From assembly GCA_017548365.1 (NCBI GenBank), contig JAFZAC010000027.1, positions 1-64,000 of the forward strand: a stretch of DNA of 64,000 nt, given 5' to 3'. Source of the DNA: Muribaculaceae bacterium (GTDB taxonomy: Bacteria > Bacteroidota > Bacteroidia > Bacteroidales > Muribaculaceae). Numbering within the stretch: position 1 is the first letter of the stretch; the number at the start of each line of letters is the position of its first letter. Made by a program: the position numbers and the translations under genes. This document shows positions 34,989-43,537 of this stretch, one piece after another. Below the pieces are notes generated by a model that was given only the letters and a program-made list of their open reading frames with translations, searched no databases and was not told where the DNA came from.

Positions 34989-35849
34989 ATGGCCGACATT
35001 AACATCGCGGGGGTGATGAGGGCTGGCGCCTATTCTCCCAACCACATTGGCAACGACACCGCAATTTTCAATGCTGTAGCCGAACAGCTGCGCAAACGGG
35101 GGTGCATTGTCAACACCTACAGCGAGGAGCAGTTCAACAACTCCGACATCAAGGAAGACATCATAGTGAACATGTGCCGCGAGCACAGCTCTATCATGAA
35201 GCTGCAAAAGCTGGAAAATAATGGCAAATTGGTAATAAACTCGGGATTCGGCATCGAGAACTGCACTCGAGAGCGCATGACTCGCATCTTGCTCGGCAAT
35301 GGAATCCCCTACCCCGAAAGCATAATCGTCAACACCGACGAGGTCGTGAAAGACCGCCTTGAGAAAAGCGGGTTCCAAAGTTGCTGGATAAAGCGAGGTG
35401 ACTTCCACGCCATGCACAAGGAGGATGTTTCCTATGTGCGTCACAGCGAGGAGGCGCAAGAAGTGCTTCAGGAGTACTTCCTGCGTGGCATCAAGCGCGC
35501 TGTAATCAACGTGCATCTGGTGGGCGACCTCATCAAGTTCTACGGTGTGCGTGGAACCAACTATTTCTTCTGGTTCTACCCCTTCGATGAGGGACACAGC
35601 AAATATGGTCACGAAGCCATCAACGGCAAGTCGCAGGGTCTGAAATTCGACCTTAAAAACCTCAAGCACATATGCAATCGTGCCGCCGACGAGCTCAACA
35701 TCGAGATTTATGGCGGCGACTGCATCGTGGGAGCCGATGGCGATGTGAAAATCATCGATTTCAACGACTGGCCAAGCTTCGCGCCATGCCGCAACGACGC
35801 AGCACCCCACATAGCCAAACGCATTATCAACATCATAAAAAACAGATAA
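34989..35849 (+). CDS. ATP-grasp-like enzyme of unknown substrate
   Basis: 286 residues, cytosolic. N-terminal segment AGVMRAGAYSPNHIGND, a central region with CWIKRGDFHAMHKEDV as a possible nucleotide-binding strand, and the C-terminal DGDVKIIDFNDWPSFAPCRNDAAPHIA, which resembles the metal-binding D-x-N strand of ATP-grasp ligases. Such enzymes activate a carboxylate with ATP and join it to an amine or thiol. It sits between the nucleotidyltransferase and the CDP-alcohol phosphotransferase (42 and 58 bp gaps), so a head-group modification is a reasonable inference. An antisense open frame of 354 codons is not considered a gene. Confidence 0.7.
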   Translation: MADINIAGVMRAGAYSPNHIGNDTAIFNAVAEQLRKRGCIVNTYSEEQFNNSDIKEDIIVNMCREHSSIMKLQKLENNGKLVINSGFGIENCTRERMTRILLGNGIPYPESIIVNTDEVVKDRLEKSGFQSCWIKRGDFHAMHKEDVSYVRHSEEAQEVLQEYFLRGIKRAVINVHLVGDLIKFYGVRGTNYFFWFYPFDEGHSKYGHEAINGKSQGLKFDLKNLKHICNRAADELNIEIYGGDCIVGADGDVKIIDFNDWPSFAPCRNDAAPHIAKRIINIIKNR

Positions 35850-35907
35850 ACGAGGAACGGCAATCGAGAAACTCACCATTCCACTATTTCACTATTCCAC
35901 TACAACA

Positions 35908-36870
35908 ATGAATTTCAAGGAATTAAAACAACAATATAACGATTCACTAAAATCGATGGACACCGAGGAACACATCGACCTGTGGTTCTACCGTCCACTA
36001 GGCTTTGCATGGGCGACACTCTTTGCCAAACTGGGAATCTCACCAAATATTGTCACCATTGCATCCATTTTCTTGGGAGTCGCTGGTGGCATCCTGCTCT
36101 ACTTCGGTGCACAGCCCCTCATCTGGCTCAACTATCTGGGAATATTCCTTATCATTTGGGCAAACACATACGACAGTGCCGACGGACAGCTTGCAAGACT
36201 CACAAAGCAGTATTCCCAAATTGGCCGCATTCTTGACGGAGTGAGCGGTGATTTTTGGGCATTTGCAATTTACTTCGCTCTCGTATTCCGAGAGCTGCAC
36301 TTTGGTGATGCATGGCTTGGAAACTTTTTCCAAAGCCATCACTGGATAATATGGACCATGGCAATAGCAGCAGGCGTTAGCCATGCACTGCAATGCGCTA
36401 TGGCCGACTATTACCGCCAGTTCCACCTCTACTTCCTCAAGGGAGAAGGAGGTAGCGAACTAGAGAGCACCGAGAAGCTTGATGAACAAATTAAGCAATC
36501 CAAGGGCTTCAAGCGTATCACCATGTTCTTCTACCGCAACTACACTGCCAACCAGGAACGTCTCACCCCAGCCATGCAGCGCCTGCGCCGCGAGCTCAAG
36601 AAGCAGTTTGGCGACGAGATGGCACCACAGCAGTTCCGTGACGACTTCCGAAAGTTGAGTCTGCCATTGATGAAGTACACCAATATGCTCACCTTCAACA
36701 CTCGCACCATCGCAATGTTCATCTCGGTAATCATAAGAATTCCATGGCTCTACTTTGCCTTTGAGCTTATCGTGCTCAACACCATGCTCGTCTATATGAT
36801 TTGCCGTCACGAGAACATCTGCAAGAAACTTACAGCCGACCTCCAAGCAGGAAAATATGCGGATAAGTGA
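35908..36870 (+). CDS. CDP-alcohol phosphotransferase, probable phosphatidylinositol (phosphate) synthase type
   Basis: 320 residues with about six membrane helices in two blocks (about 40-165 and 265-310) split by a charged cytosolic insert (about 175-250). The catalytic motif reads D-x2-D-G-x2-A-R-x8-G-x3-D at DSADGQLARLTKQYSQIGRILD, but the last Asp follows after four residues (DGVSGD) rather than three. It would transfer a phospho-alcohol between a CDP carrier and a lipid or polyol. Position near MIP synthase suggests an inositol lipid product. Confidence 0.85.
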   Translation: MNFKELKQQYNDSLKSMDTEEHIDLWFYRPLGFAWATLFAKLGISPNIVTIASIFLGVAGGILLYFGAQPLIWLNYLGIFLIIWANTYDSADGQLARLTKQYSQIGRILDGVSGDFWAFAIYFALVFRELHFGDAWLGNFFQSHHWIIWTMAIAAGVSHALQCAMADYYRQFHLYFLKGEGGSELESTEKLDEQIKQSKGFKRITMFFYRNYTANQERLTPAMQRLRRELKKQFGDEMAPQQFRDDFRKLSLPLMKYTNMLTFNTRTIAMFISVIIRIPWLYFAFELIVLNTMLVYMICRHENICKKLTADLQAGKYADK

Positions 36871-36911
36871 TAAATAAGTCTAGAAAGCCTAGCAATTAAA
36901 CGTTAAATGAA

Positions 36912-37616
36912 ATGATAAAGGGCATAATCTTCGACTACGGCGGGACAATAGACAGCCGCGGCATTCACTGGAGCGAAGTGATTTGGAACGGATATTGCGA
37001 CGCCGGAATACCTGTCACCAAGGAGCAGTTCCGCGACAGCTATGTTGTTGCAGAGCGGGAGCTCGCACGGGTGCGACACATCCTCCCCAACGACAACTTC
37101 CACGACCTCCTGCTCAAGAAGATGCGCATAGAGCTGCAGGACCTCGTCGACAAGGGGCTCCTACAAGGTGACATCGAGCCAAAGGCGGTCAAGATTGCCC
37201 AATACTGCTACGATGCAGCCAGGTCTTCAATTGAGGAAGCTCGTCCCACGCTAGAAATCCTGAGTCAGCACTATCCCATGATGCTCGTTAGCAATTTCTA
37301 TGGCAACGTCGACAGCGTACTGCGTGACTTCGATCTGCGCAAGTATTTCAAAGGCGTCATCGAGAGCGCAGTGGTGGGAGTTCGCAAGCCCAACCCAGTC
37401 ATCTTCAAACTCGGCGTCGACGTTCTTGAACTGAACCCCAACGAAGTCCTCGTCGTGGGCGACAGCCTGAAAAAAGATATCCTCCCCGCCGAGTCTATTG
37501 GTTGCCAAGTCCTCTGGCTCAAAGGCAAAGGATGGACTGCTGACGAAGATTCTCAAACCCACCCCAACACCATCAAAACCCTTGCCGAAGTGATAAATTC
37601 AATCAAAGTTTCCTGA
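36912..37616 (+). CDS. HAD family phosphatase
   Basis: 234 residues. HAD motif I is FDYGGTID (nucleophile Asp; second Asp replaced by Gly, seen also in YihX-type phosphatases), motif II LVSNFYG, a Lys before PNPVIF, and motif IV VVGDSLKKDI. The C1 cap is helical (about 20-95). In this locus a dephosphorylation of an inositol-phosphate or phospholipid intermediate is the inferred role. Cytosolic. Starts 41 bp after the phosphotransferase. Confidence 0.85.
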   Translation: MIKGIIFDYGGTIDSRGIHWSEVIWNGYCDAGIPVTKEQFRDSYVVAERELARVRHILPNDNFHDLLLKKMRIELQDLVDKGLLQGDIEPKAVKIAQYCYDAARSSIEEARPTLEILSQHYPMMLVSNFYGNVDSVLRDFDLRKYFKGVIESAVVGVRKPNPVIFKLGVDVLELNPNEVLVVGDSLKKDILPAESIGCQVLWLKGKGWTADEDSQTHPNTIKTLAEVINSIKVS

Positions 37617-37636
37617 AGCATCGACAAAAAGGCCTC

Positions 37637-38122
37637 ATGATTATGAAGAAATATTTATTTTTTGCCATAACTGTTTTAACGTTAGGTTTTGCAACTCACG
37701 CACAAGATTATAAGACCTTCGAAAACAAGGCATTTTCGATAGATTATCCCGAGGATTGGGAAGTGACTTGGGACAACGACATATGTCTGAACCTGGCAAA
37801 TCCCGAAGGCAACATTCGATTTGACATCACTTTCAACGAGGAAGGCCCCACCAAAGCTCAGCTGCAGCACTGTGTCGACAACTGGGTCTATATGAAAGAA
37901 AGCCACGGACACAAGGTGGATAAATTAGTAAAGGACGACTATGCACTTGTGCGCTCTATCGAGACTGACGATGACGACAACACCCAAACCGTGGTGGTGT
38001 GGTTCCTTATGATTTCATCCGAACCTCAATGCTTCTGTGGTACAATAAACAGCGATTTCGACCATGCCAACGAAGCTTTAGACATCCTCGTCAATATGCT
38101 GGCCACACTCAATCCCAAATGA
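37637..38122 (+). CDS. Small secreted PsbP/DUF1795-like protein
   Basis: 161 residues with a signal peptide (MKKYLFFAITVLTLGFATHAQ). The body starts with FENKAFSIDYPEDWEVTWD, a start typical of PsbP-like or DUF1795 domains, and is acidic. Function unknown. The frame opens at 37637; an ATG two codons later (37643) is equally plausible. Twenty bp after the HAD gene; transcription ends at the hairpin at 38177-38216. Confidence 0.65.
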   Translation: MIMKKYLFFAITVLTLGFATHAQDYKTFENKAFSIDYPEDWEVTWDNDICLNLANPEGNIRFDITFNEEGPTKAQLQHCVDNWVYMKESHGHKVDKLVKDDYALVRSIETDDDDNTQTVVVWFLMISSEPQCFCGTINSDFDHANEALDILVNMLATLNPK

Positions 38123-38176
38123 GAATGAACACCCTTTGACAAGTATAGCTCTTGAAGAGCACATTTAATGTCACAG

Positions 38177-38216
38177 AACTGTTGGTTTACTTTATAGATA
38201 AATCAACAGTTTTTTT
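38177..38216 (+). terminator. Terminator after the small secreted protein
   Basis: 13-bp stem (38177-38189 with 38199-38211, one G-U pair) followed by a T-run to 38216. Confidence 0.8.
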
Positions 38217-38479
38217 GTGAATACCAACATTAACCTATTATAGAATTTAAACCTTTTATACTGCTGAACGTCAAATTGAATATTGCAAAAAATAATAAAC
38301 TGAGTAAGACACTTCAATCAATTGAAAATCCTAAAAATTGACCTTTTTGACCGCAAAAATTGCGAGGTAGCATTTTATTCTATTAACCAAAAACAACCGT
38401 TAATATGTGAATTTTAAGTTAAATTGGCAAAACCACAGCATCGTTGTGCATATTTAACTATTAAAGTTGCTTAAATATT

Positions 38480-38509
38480 TTTGTGGTTTGGAAAAAGGTA
38501 GTACTTTTA
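38480..38509 (+). promoter_or_regulatory. Promoter for myo-inositol-phosphate synthase
   Basis: TTTG (38480-38483), 18 bp spacer, TACTTTTA (38502-38509). Leader of about 67 nt. MIP synthase is thus transcribed apart from the upstream lipid genes. Confidence 0.55.
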
Positions 38510-38582
38510 CACGTTTTTTCTCAAGACAAGTATAAAAACAGACAATTAACAAACAAAAAACATAACATTAATTAATTTACTT

Positions 38583-39890
38583 ATGAGTAATCCAAATGTA
38601 AAACCCGCTACCGGCAAATTAGGTATTATGGTAGTTGGTCTGGGTGCAGTGAGCACCACATTTATCACTGGTGTCATGATGGCACGCAAGGGTCTGGCTA
38701 AGCCTGTTGGCTCAATGACTCAGTACGACAAAATCCGCGTTGGTCGCGGCGAGAACAAGAAATATCTCCATTACAAAGATATCGTGCCCCTGGCAAAGCT
38801 CGACGACATCGTGTTTGCAGCATGGGACGTATATCCCGCTAATGCCTATGAGAGCGCCATTAACGCCGAGGTGCTTAAAGAGAAAGACATTGAGCCTGTT
38901 AAGGACGAGCTGCTCAAAATCAAGCCCCTCAAAGCTGCATTCGACAAGAACTACGCTAAGCGCCTCGATGGCGACAACGTGAAGCAGTGCAAGGACCGCT
39001 GGGATATGATGGAGCAAGTGCGTGAGGATATCCGCAACTTCAAGAAAGAGACTGGCGTAGACCGCGTAGTTGTGCTCTGGGCAGCCTCTACCGAGATTTA
39101 CGTCGCCCCCGACAAGAACGTTCACTATAAACTTGACCAGCTTGAGGCTGCAATGAAGGCTAACGATGTTGACCACATCTCACCTTCTATGTGCTATGCA
39201 TATGCAGCACTCAAGGAGGACTGCCCATTCATCATGGGTGCTCCTAACACCACCGTTGACATCCCCGCAATGTGGCAACTGAGCGATGAGACCAAGGTGC
39301 CCATCGCTGGCAAGGACTTCAAGACTGGACAAACTCTCGTGAAGAGTGGTTTCGCTCCTATCATCGGCGCACGCATGCTCGGCATGAGCGGCTGGTTCTC
39401 AACTAACATTTTGGGCAACCGTGACGGTCTCGTACTCGATGAGCCAGCAAACTTCCGCACCAAGGAGGTGAGCAAGCTCTCAACTCTCGAGTCTATTCTC
39501 GTTGCTGACGATCAGCCCGACCTCTACAGCGACATCTTCCACAAAGTTCGCATCAACTACTATCCACCTCGCAACGACAACAAGGAAGGCTGGGACAACA
39601 TTGACATCTTTGGTTGGATGGGCTACCCCATGCAAATCAAGATCAACTTCCTGTGCCGCGATTCTATCCTCGCTGCTCCCCTCTGCCTTGACCTGTGCTT
39701 GCTCATGGACCTCGCTCACCGCGCCGGCCGCTACGGCACTCAGCGCTTCCTGAGCTTCTTCCTCAAGAGCCCACAGCACGATTACACCGTTGACGAGATT
39801 CCCGTTAACCACCTGTTCCAGCAGCACACAATGCTCAAGAACGCCATCCGTGAGATGGGCGGTTACGAGGCCGACGAGGAAATCGATTAA
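38583..39890 (+). CDS. myo-inositol-3-phosphate synthase
   Basis: 435 residues. Converts glucose-6-phosphate to inositol phosphate with NAD. GIMVVGLGAVSTT opens the Rossmann fold, with VLWAASTEIYV, APNTTVDIP, the TGQTLVKSGFAPII catalytic segment with Lys, GMSGWFSTNILGN and IFGWMGYPMQIKINFLCRDSILAAPL. Length and motifs match the MIPS of Bacteroides and Prevotella. The likely consumer is the lipid gene set at 34-37.6 kb; cytosolic. Codon use is clearly adapted (rich in GCT/AAC/CTC). Confidence 0.93.
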   Translation: MSNPNVKPATGKLGIMVVGLGAVSTTFITGVMMARKGLAKPVGSMTQYDKIRVGRGENKKYLHYKDIVPLAKLDDIVFAAWDVYPANAYESAINAEVLKEKDIEPVKDELLKIKPLKAAFDKNYAKRLDGDNVKQCKDRWDMMEQVREDIRNFKKETGVDRVVVLWAASTEIYVAPDKNVHYKLDQLEAAMKANDVDHISPSMCYAYAALKEDCPFIMGAPNTTVDIPAMWQLSDETKVPIAGKDFKTGQTLVKSGFAPIIGARMLGMSGWFSTNILGNRDGLVLDEPANFRTKEVSKLSTLESILVADDQPDLYSDIFHKVRINYYPPRNDNKEGWDNIDIFGWMGYPMQIKINFLCRDSILAAPLCLDLCLLMDLAHRAGRYGTQRFLSFFLKSPQHDYTVDEIPVNHLFQQHTMLKNAIREMGGYEADEEID

Positions 39891-39939
39891 TATTTGGAGC
39901 AACACTAACTTCCTAAATATTTGTAACTCCTTTCTTCAT

Positions 39940-39979
39940 GTGAGCCTCACACTACACACAGTGCGAGGCTCACATTTTT
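39940..39979 (+). terminator. Terminator of MIP synthase
   Basis: Stem GTGAGCCTC-A-CAC with GTG-C-GAGGCTCAC (one mismatch) followed by five T's. Confidence 0.8.
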
Positions 39980-40006
39980 CAAAACACTCATCACACCCAT
40001 GCAGTC

Positions 40007-40336
40007 ATGAAATTCACCGACCAAGAAAAAATAGCAATCGTGAGTTTACTCATCGAGATGGCCAACGCCGATGGACGGATCGCCTACGAAGAAATGATCA
40101 TTTTCAACCTCATCTGCCAGAGGCTTGAAGTTGACCACAACTCGTTTGTAGTAGCTCACGGGCTAAACTGTGAGCACGCCATCAACGTGCTCAAAACCAT
40201 GAGCGACGAAAAGAAACTGCAACTTGCCAAGCTCATGATCGAAATCATCGACAGCGACAATCAAGTCGACGACTCTGAGATTGCCCTTCTCAACCACGCA
40301 TGTCGCGAGATAGGCATCGACAAGTTGCTCAAATAA
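40007..40336 (+). CDS. TerB-like (tellurite resistance TerB fold) protein
   Basis: 109 residues, all helical and acidic, with the repeated acidic pattern MANADGRIAYEE and IIDSDNQVDDSE of the TerB/DjlA-N fold. Small stand-alone TerB-like proteins bind metal or act as scaffolds; function not known. Cytosolic. Confidence 0.72.
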   Translation: MKFTDQEKIAIVSLLIEMANADGRIAYEEMIIFNLICQRLEVDHNSFVVAHGLNCEHAINVLKTMSDEKKLQLAKLMIEIIDSDNQVDDSEIALLNHACREIGIDKLLK

Positions 40337-40397
40337 CTCTCCCATTAGCATCAATCAAGCGGCTTCAACACTTTTCGATAAAAATGTTTTGTAGAAT

Positions 40398-40429
40398 TTT
40401 GCCGCTCTCAACAAAAAAATATATCTTTG
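40398..40429 (+). promoter_or_regulatory. Bacteroidetes-type promoter
   Basis: TTTG (40398-40401), 20 bp spacer, TATCTTTG (40422-40429): perfect match to consensus, 31 bp before the lipoprotein ATG. Confidence 0.75.
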
Positions 40430-40460
40430 CCATCACAATAACAAAGAATCCTCAAGAAAA

Positions 40461-40871
40461 ATGAAGAAAATACTTATACCAATTTTTGTTCTCGCTATTA
40501 TCTCGGCCCTCGTGCCATCGGTGCTCACCAGCTGCCACAAAGAAAAGAAGCTGACCGACACCATCGACACAACAGTCATCAAGCCCGACACACTTATGCA
40601 GGACACCGACACTATAGCCAAACCACAACAAGATATGGAAGTACTAAGCATTACCGGCGAAGTAGTAGACGGAGCCAAAAGCCAAGTGACTATCAAGACA
40701 AAAGACGGAGAGTTCCACGATTTCTCCTACGAAAACCTCGACCCCAACGACAGCAAAGTATTCTATCACTGGTCGCTTGACGACAACGAGAGCGTCACTA
40801 TCAAGTATACCAAGGTAAAGGAAAACGGCGTGGAGACCGATAGAGTTATAAGCATACAAAAAGCCGAATAA
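40461..40871 (+). CDS. Small lipoprotein
   Basis: 136 residues with a lipobox (VLTSC, Cys25). The body has a Thr/Asp-rich linker (about 30-58) then a small beta domain with SITGEVVDGAKSQVTIKTKDGEFHDFSYENLDP, resembling OB-like metal or ligand-binding lipoproteins. Not recognised. Probably outer-membrane anchored. Confidence 0.7.
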   Translation: MKKILIPIFVLAIISALVPSVLTSCHKEKKLTDTIDTTVIKPDTLMQDTDTIAKPQQDMEVLSITGEVVDGAKSQVTIKTKDGEFHDFSYENLDPNDSKVFYHWSLDDNESVTIKYTKVKENGVETDRVISIQKAE

Positions 40872-40900
40872 CACACAACAAGGGCCAACCCCTTATAATT

Positions 40901-40973
40901 GCGGTAGTAGCTCAGTTGGTAGAGCATCAGCTTCCCAAGCTGAGGGCCGCGGGTTCGAGTCCCGTCTACCGCT
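40901..40973 (+). tRNA. tRNA-Gly (CCC)
   Basis: Acceptor GCGGTAG/CTACCGC, anticodon stem TCAGC/GCTGA with loop TTCCCAA (anticodon CCC at 40934-40936), T-arm GGTTCGAGTCC. CCA not encoded. Confidence 0.95.
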
Positions 40974-40976
40974 CAA

Positions 40977-41028
40977 AAAAAGCATTGTAAAACAATTAAT
41001 TCGTTTACAATGCTTTTTCGTTAATTTA
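40977..41028. terminator. Hairpin after tRNA-Gly
   Basis: About 15-bp stem (40977-40991 with 41014-41028) ending in T's on the plus strand, A's leading; serves the tRNA and possibly the convergent DUF2007 gene. Confidence 0.75.
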
Positions 41029-41067
41029 TCTAAAGTGTATAATAATCTGCCACACAACTTTTGAATC

Positions 41068-41547
41068 TTAAAAGTCATTACCGCATTTGTTGCAATGGTA
41101 CACTTTCTTGTCGTAACCTACTATCATTACAATTAATCCTATTACAGGAAGCAAACCTGGAATAAAGATCCATCCTTCAATACATATAGACAGTATGATA
41201 CAGATAACAAAGACTGCAATACAAAAAATAAACAGCCATCTAGGCTTGTATTTCACAAGTTCTGTAGTTATTGTCACATCATCACTATCACACTCAGGAC
41301 ACCACTTGAGTTTTTCTTCCAGCTCTTGCTCATAGCTGTCAAGTATCTTCTTTGACTCAGGGTAGTCCTTTTTGTCGACATAGAGCGCAACACCTTCTTC
41401 TGCCGACCCTGACATTACATTAATCGATGTCTTCAGTTCATTCTGCAAAACACATTCAATGGCTGCTTCATTCAGCTTGACCTTGATTTCTTGAGCATTT
41501 ATCTCGTTATCAAAAAATTTTAAAAGTTTTGGTTCCATAGTATTCAA
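41068..41547 (-). CDS. DUF2007 domain protein with zinc-ribbon and membrane helices
   Basis: 159 residues: N-terminal DUF2007 (putative signal-transducing protein, about 8-70, with EIKVKLNEAAIECVLQNEL and LYVDKKDYPESKKIL), a zinc-ribbon half (CPECDSDD about 88), two membrane helices (about 105-145) and a second Cys pair (CNKCG at the end). The two CxxC pairs could close one zinc site across the membrane hairpin. Function unknown. ATG at 41538 is an alternative start. Confidence 0.75.
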   Translation of the reverse strand: MNTMEPKLLKFFDNEINAQEIKVKLNEAAIECVLQNELKTSINVMSGSAEEGVALYVDKKDYPESKKILDSYEQELEEKLKWCPECDSDDVTITTELVKYKPRWLFIFCIAVFVICIILSICIEGWIFIPGLLPVIGLIVMIVGYDKKVYHCNKCGNDF

Positions 41548-41989
41548 GTTTAATTCAACATATTTCCTAAACTGTTTAAAGAGAGAGTTTAAAAAGCCAA
41601 GAAGCTCCTAAATAGTGAAAAAGCAACCATCTCCAACGGCAAAGATAGCACTTTTTTCCAAAATAATCGGCAAAATTATTCAAGAATCAGTTAATTCTAA
41701 TTTATAAATACAGAAATATAATGGCAAAAAGGTGAACAGTTAGTTCACATCTCATTTATTACTTTCGCTTGATTTCAGATTATCATTCAATCGCTGGCAG
41801 TCCTCCTGCGCTTGATTTATTCCGAGGTCACATTCATGGTATACTAATTTGCACTATGTACACACCAATTCCACTGACATAGCCAGCACATCACCTACAC
41901 ATTACATATTGCCATATAAAAAACTCCAATATTTGCATTTCTTTTCATTTAAAAGTATTACTTTTGTCAAAACTTTAAATAATTATCAC
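41548..41989. other. 442-bp divergent intergenic region
   Basis: AT-rich. Contains the promoter at 41932-41966 for the small exported protein. Open frame from 41849 runs through this promoter and is judged non-coding. No repeat or RNA gene recognised. Confidence 0.5.
41932..41966 (+). promoter_or_regulatory. Promoter of the small exported protein
   Basis: TACTTTTG (41959-41966), perfect match; TTTG at 41932-41935 with a slightly long 23-bp spacer. Supports start at 41990. Confidence 0.6.
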
Positions 41990-42493
41990 ATGAAAAGATA
42001 TTTATTTTTATTATTAGCTGTTCTCATTGTTTTATGCGGGAGCAGTGACATGTCAGCTAAGCGAAAAAGAACAAATAATAGAAGTAATATTAACATGGCA
42101 CGTGCGTTTATGTCTGCCGAACGTACAATATGTACAGACAAAGACGGAACTACCGTGAGAATCAAATGTGTCAATACTATTCGTCCCGTTTTAGTCATAA
42201 GCATTTACAAAAAACAGCTATTTGAAGTTGAAGAAAATGAAGAGACGCAATTAGTCTTGACAATGGACAATGGTGAAGAATTGACCAAAACCACATATTA
42301 CACAAAAAGTGGGAGAAATACTGTTGTCGACATTGAATTAACTTATGATGTCGTTCAAGATCTTAAAAGTCATTCGATTGTAAAAATTGATATCTACAAT
42401 CAACATGACGAAATGAGTTTCATGATCAATCCCAAAACTTGGAAAAAAGCATATAATAGTTGTTATCGAGAAATGCCCAACAAAGACTGTTAG
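41990..42493 (+). CDS. Hypothetical exported protein
   Basis: 167 residues, signal peptide (MKRYLFLLLAVLIVLCGSSDMSA). Basic region KRKRTNNRSN after it, then a beta-rich domain (about 50-150). Not recognised. Lower GC than its neighbours, which may indicate recent acquisition or weak selection. Confidence 0.6.
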   Translation: MKRYLFLLLAVLIVLCGSSDMSAKRKRTNNRSNINMARAFMSAERTICTDKDGTTVRIKCVNTIRPVLVISIYKKQLFEVEENEETQLVLTMDNGEELTKTTYYTKSGRNTVVDIELTYDVVQDLKSHSIVKIDIYNQHDEMSFMINPKTWKKAYNSCYREMPNKDC

Positions 42494-42552
42494 ATAAAGT
42501 CTAACCCTTTCAACTCATCTGTGAGCATTTTATAATGTTACCGCTTTTTTTC

Positions 42553-42583
42553 TTGCAAAAGAGAAAAAGATGCACTACCTTCG
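42553..42583 (+). promoter_or_regulatory. Promoter of the methylmalonyl-CoA decarboxylase-like gene
   Basis: TTG (42553-42555), 20 bp spacer, TACCTTCG (42576-42583), one mismatch. It overlaps an upstream in-frame ATG (42570), so the start at 42603 is preferred. Confidence 0.5.
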
Positions 42584-42602
42584 CAAGATAATAATAAAGA
42601 AC

Positions 42603-43433
42603 ATGAAAACTGACGAAAAGAAAAGATTAGTAGATGTAACCATCGAAGACCGCATCTGTTTCATCCAGATGAACAACCCCGAGAAGCTCAACTGCCTGAG
42701 CGACAAAATGTGCAACGACATAGTCAATGCAGTGCAAGGAGGCTATGACTTTGAGTGCGTAGCAATAGTCATCAAGGCCAAGTGCAATAAAGGAGTGTGG
42801 AGCGCCGGACACGACATACGCGAGTTGCCACAGGACGGCAGTGACCCGCTAGCCTATGACGTGCCCATGGAGCGTATGCTACACAAGATACAGGAGATTG
42901 CTATTCCGGTGATTGCTTGTGTCGACGGCACCGTATGGGGCGGTGCCTGCGACTTGTGCCTGAGCTGCGACATGATAGTTGCCTCTAATAACGCCACCTT
43001 TGCCATTACACCTGCCAAGATTGGTATCCCATATAATGCCTCAGGTATCATGCATTTTGTCAACCAGTTGGGCCTCAACAAGGCTCGTGAGATGTTCTTT
43101 CTCGCCCAACCCATCGAGGCAGAGGATGCCCTTAACGTGGGCCTCATCAACCGCGTCACCGCCCCCGAAGATCTTGACCAGGTGCTGAACGACCATTTTC
43201 TAGCACCGTTGCGCCGCAACTCGGTGATGTCGATAAGTGCCATCAAGCGTCAATTCCGCACTCTGTCGAAAGCCTCGGCAGCAATCTCCAGCGAAGGCTT
43301 CGAGCGCATCAATGCCTACCGTACCCGCGTCTATAAAGGACAAGATTACCTTGAGGGTATCGCGGCTTTCCTCGAGAAGCGTCCTCCCAAGTTTACCGGC
43401 AAGGCTAGCGATCTCGACACTACTACATGGTAG
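42603..43433 (+). CDS. Methylmalonyl-CoA decarboxylase-like crotonase (ScpB-like)
   Basis: 276 residues, crotonase fold. Very like E. coli ScpB in the diagnostic stretches: WSAGHDIRELP, DPLAYDVPMERM, VDGTVWGGACDL, TPAKIGIPYN and EGIAAFLEKRPPKF. ScpB decarboxylates methylmalonyl-CoA to propionyl-CoA, which fits succinate-to-propionate metabolism of Bacteroidales. A general enoyl-CoA hydratase is less likely given these matches. Single gene, own promoter. Confidence 0.82.
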   Translation: MKTDEKKRLVDVTIEDRICFIQMNNPEKLNCLSDKMCNDIVNAVQGGYDFECVAIVIKAKCNKGVWSAGHDIRELPQDGSDPLAYDVPMERMLHKIQEIAIPVIACVDGTVWGGACDLCLSCDMIVASNNATFAITPAKIGIPYNASGIMHFVNQLGLNKAREMFFLAQPIEAEDALNVGLINRVTAPEDLDQVLNDHFLAPLRRNSVMSISAIKRQFRTLSKASAAISSEGFERINAYRTRVYKGQDYLEGIAAFLEKRPPKFTGKASDLDTTTW

Positions 43434-43482
43434 AGAAGAGCCTAATGGCCAATTGATGATAAAGAGAATTTTTATTCCAATA

Positions 43483-43514
43483 TTTGGAAAAGCGCAAAAT
43501 AGTGCTTACTTTTG
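43483..43514 (+). promoter_or_regulatory. Bacteroidetes-type promoter
   Basis: TTTG (43483-43486), 20 bp spacer, TACTTTTG (43507-43514): consensus. Drives the two small lipoproteins. Confidence 0.75.
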
Positions 43515-43537
43515 TGCATTGAAAATCAGTTTGTTCT

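Larger units (their letters stand above)
38123..38582 (+). other. 460-bp intergenic region before MIP synthase
   Basis: Holds a terminator (38177-38216) and, near its end, a promoter (38480-38509). The 270 bp between are AT-rich; no ORF, repeat or known riboswitch fold was recognised. The long spacing leaves room for regulator binding. Confidence 0.6.

Noticed and set aside
34815..35879. 354-codon minus-strand open frame over the nucleotidyltransferase end and ATP-grasp gene
   Set aside because: Antisense to two genes with good coding features; composition is that of mirrored codons.
41849..41989. Upstream in-frame extension of the exported protein
   Set aside because: Runs through a perfect TACTTTTG promoter box, and the signal peptide begins at 41990.
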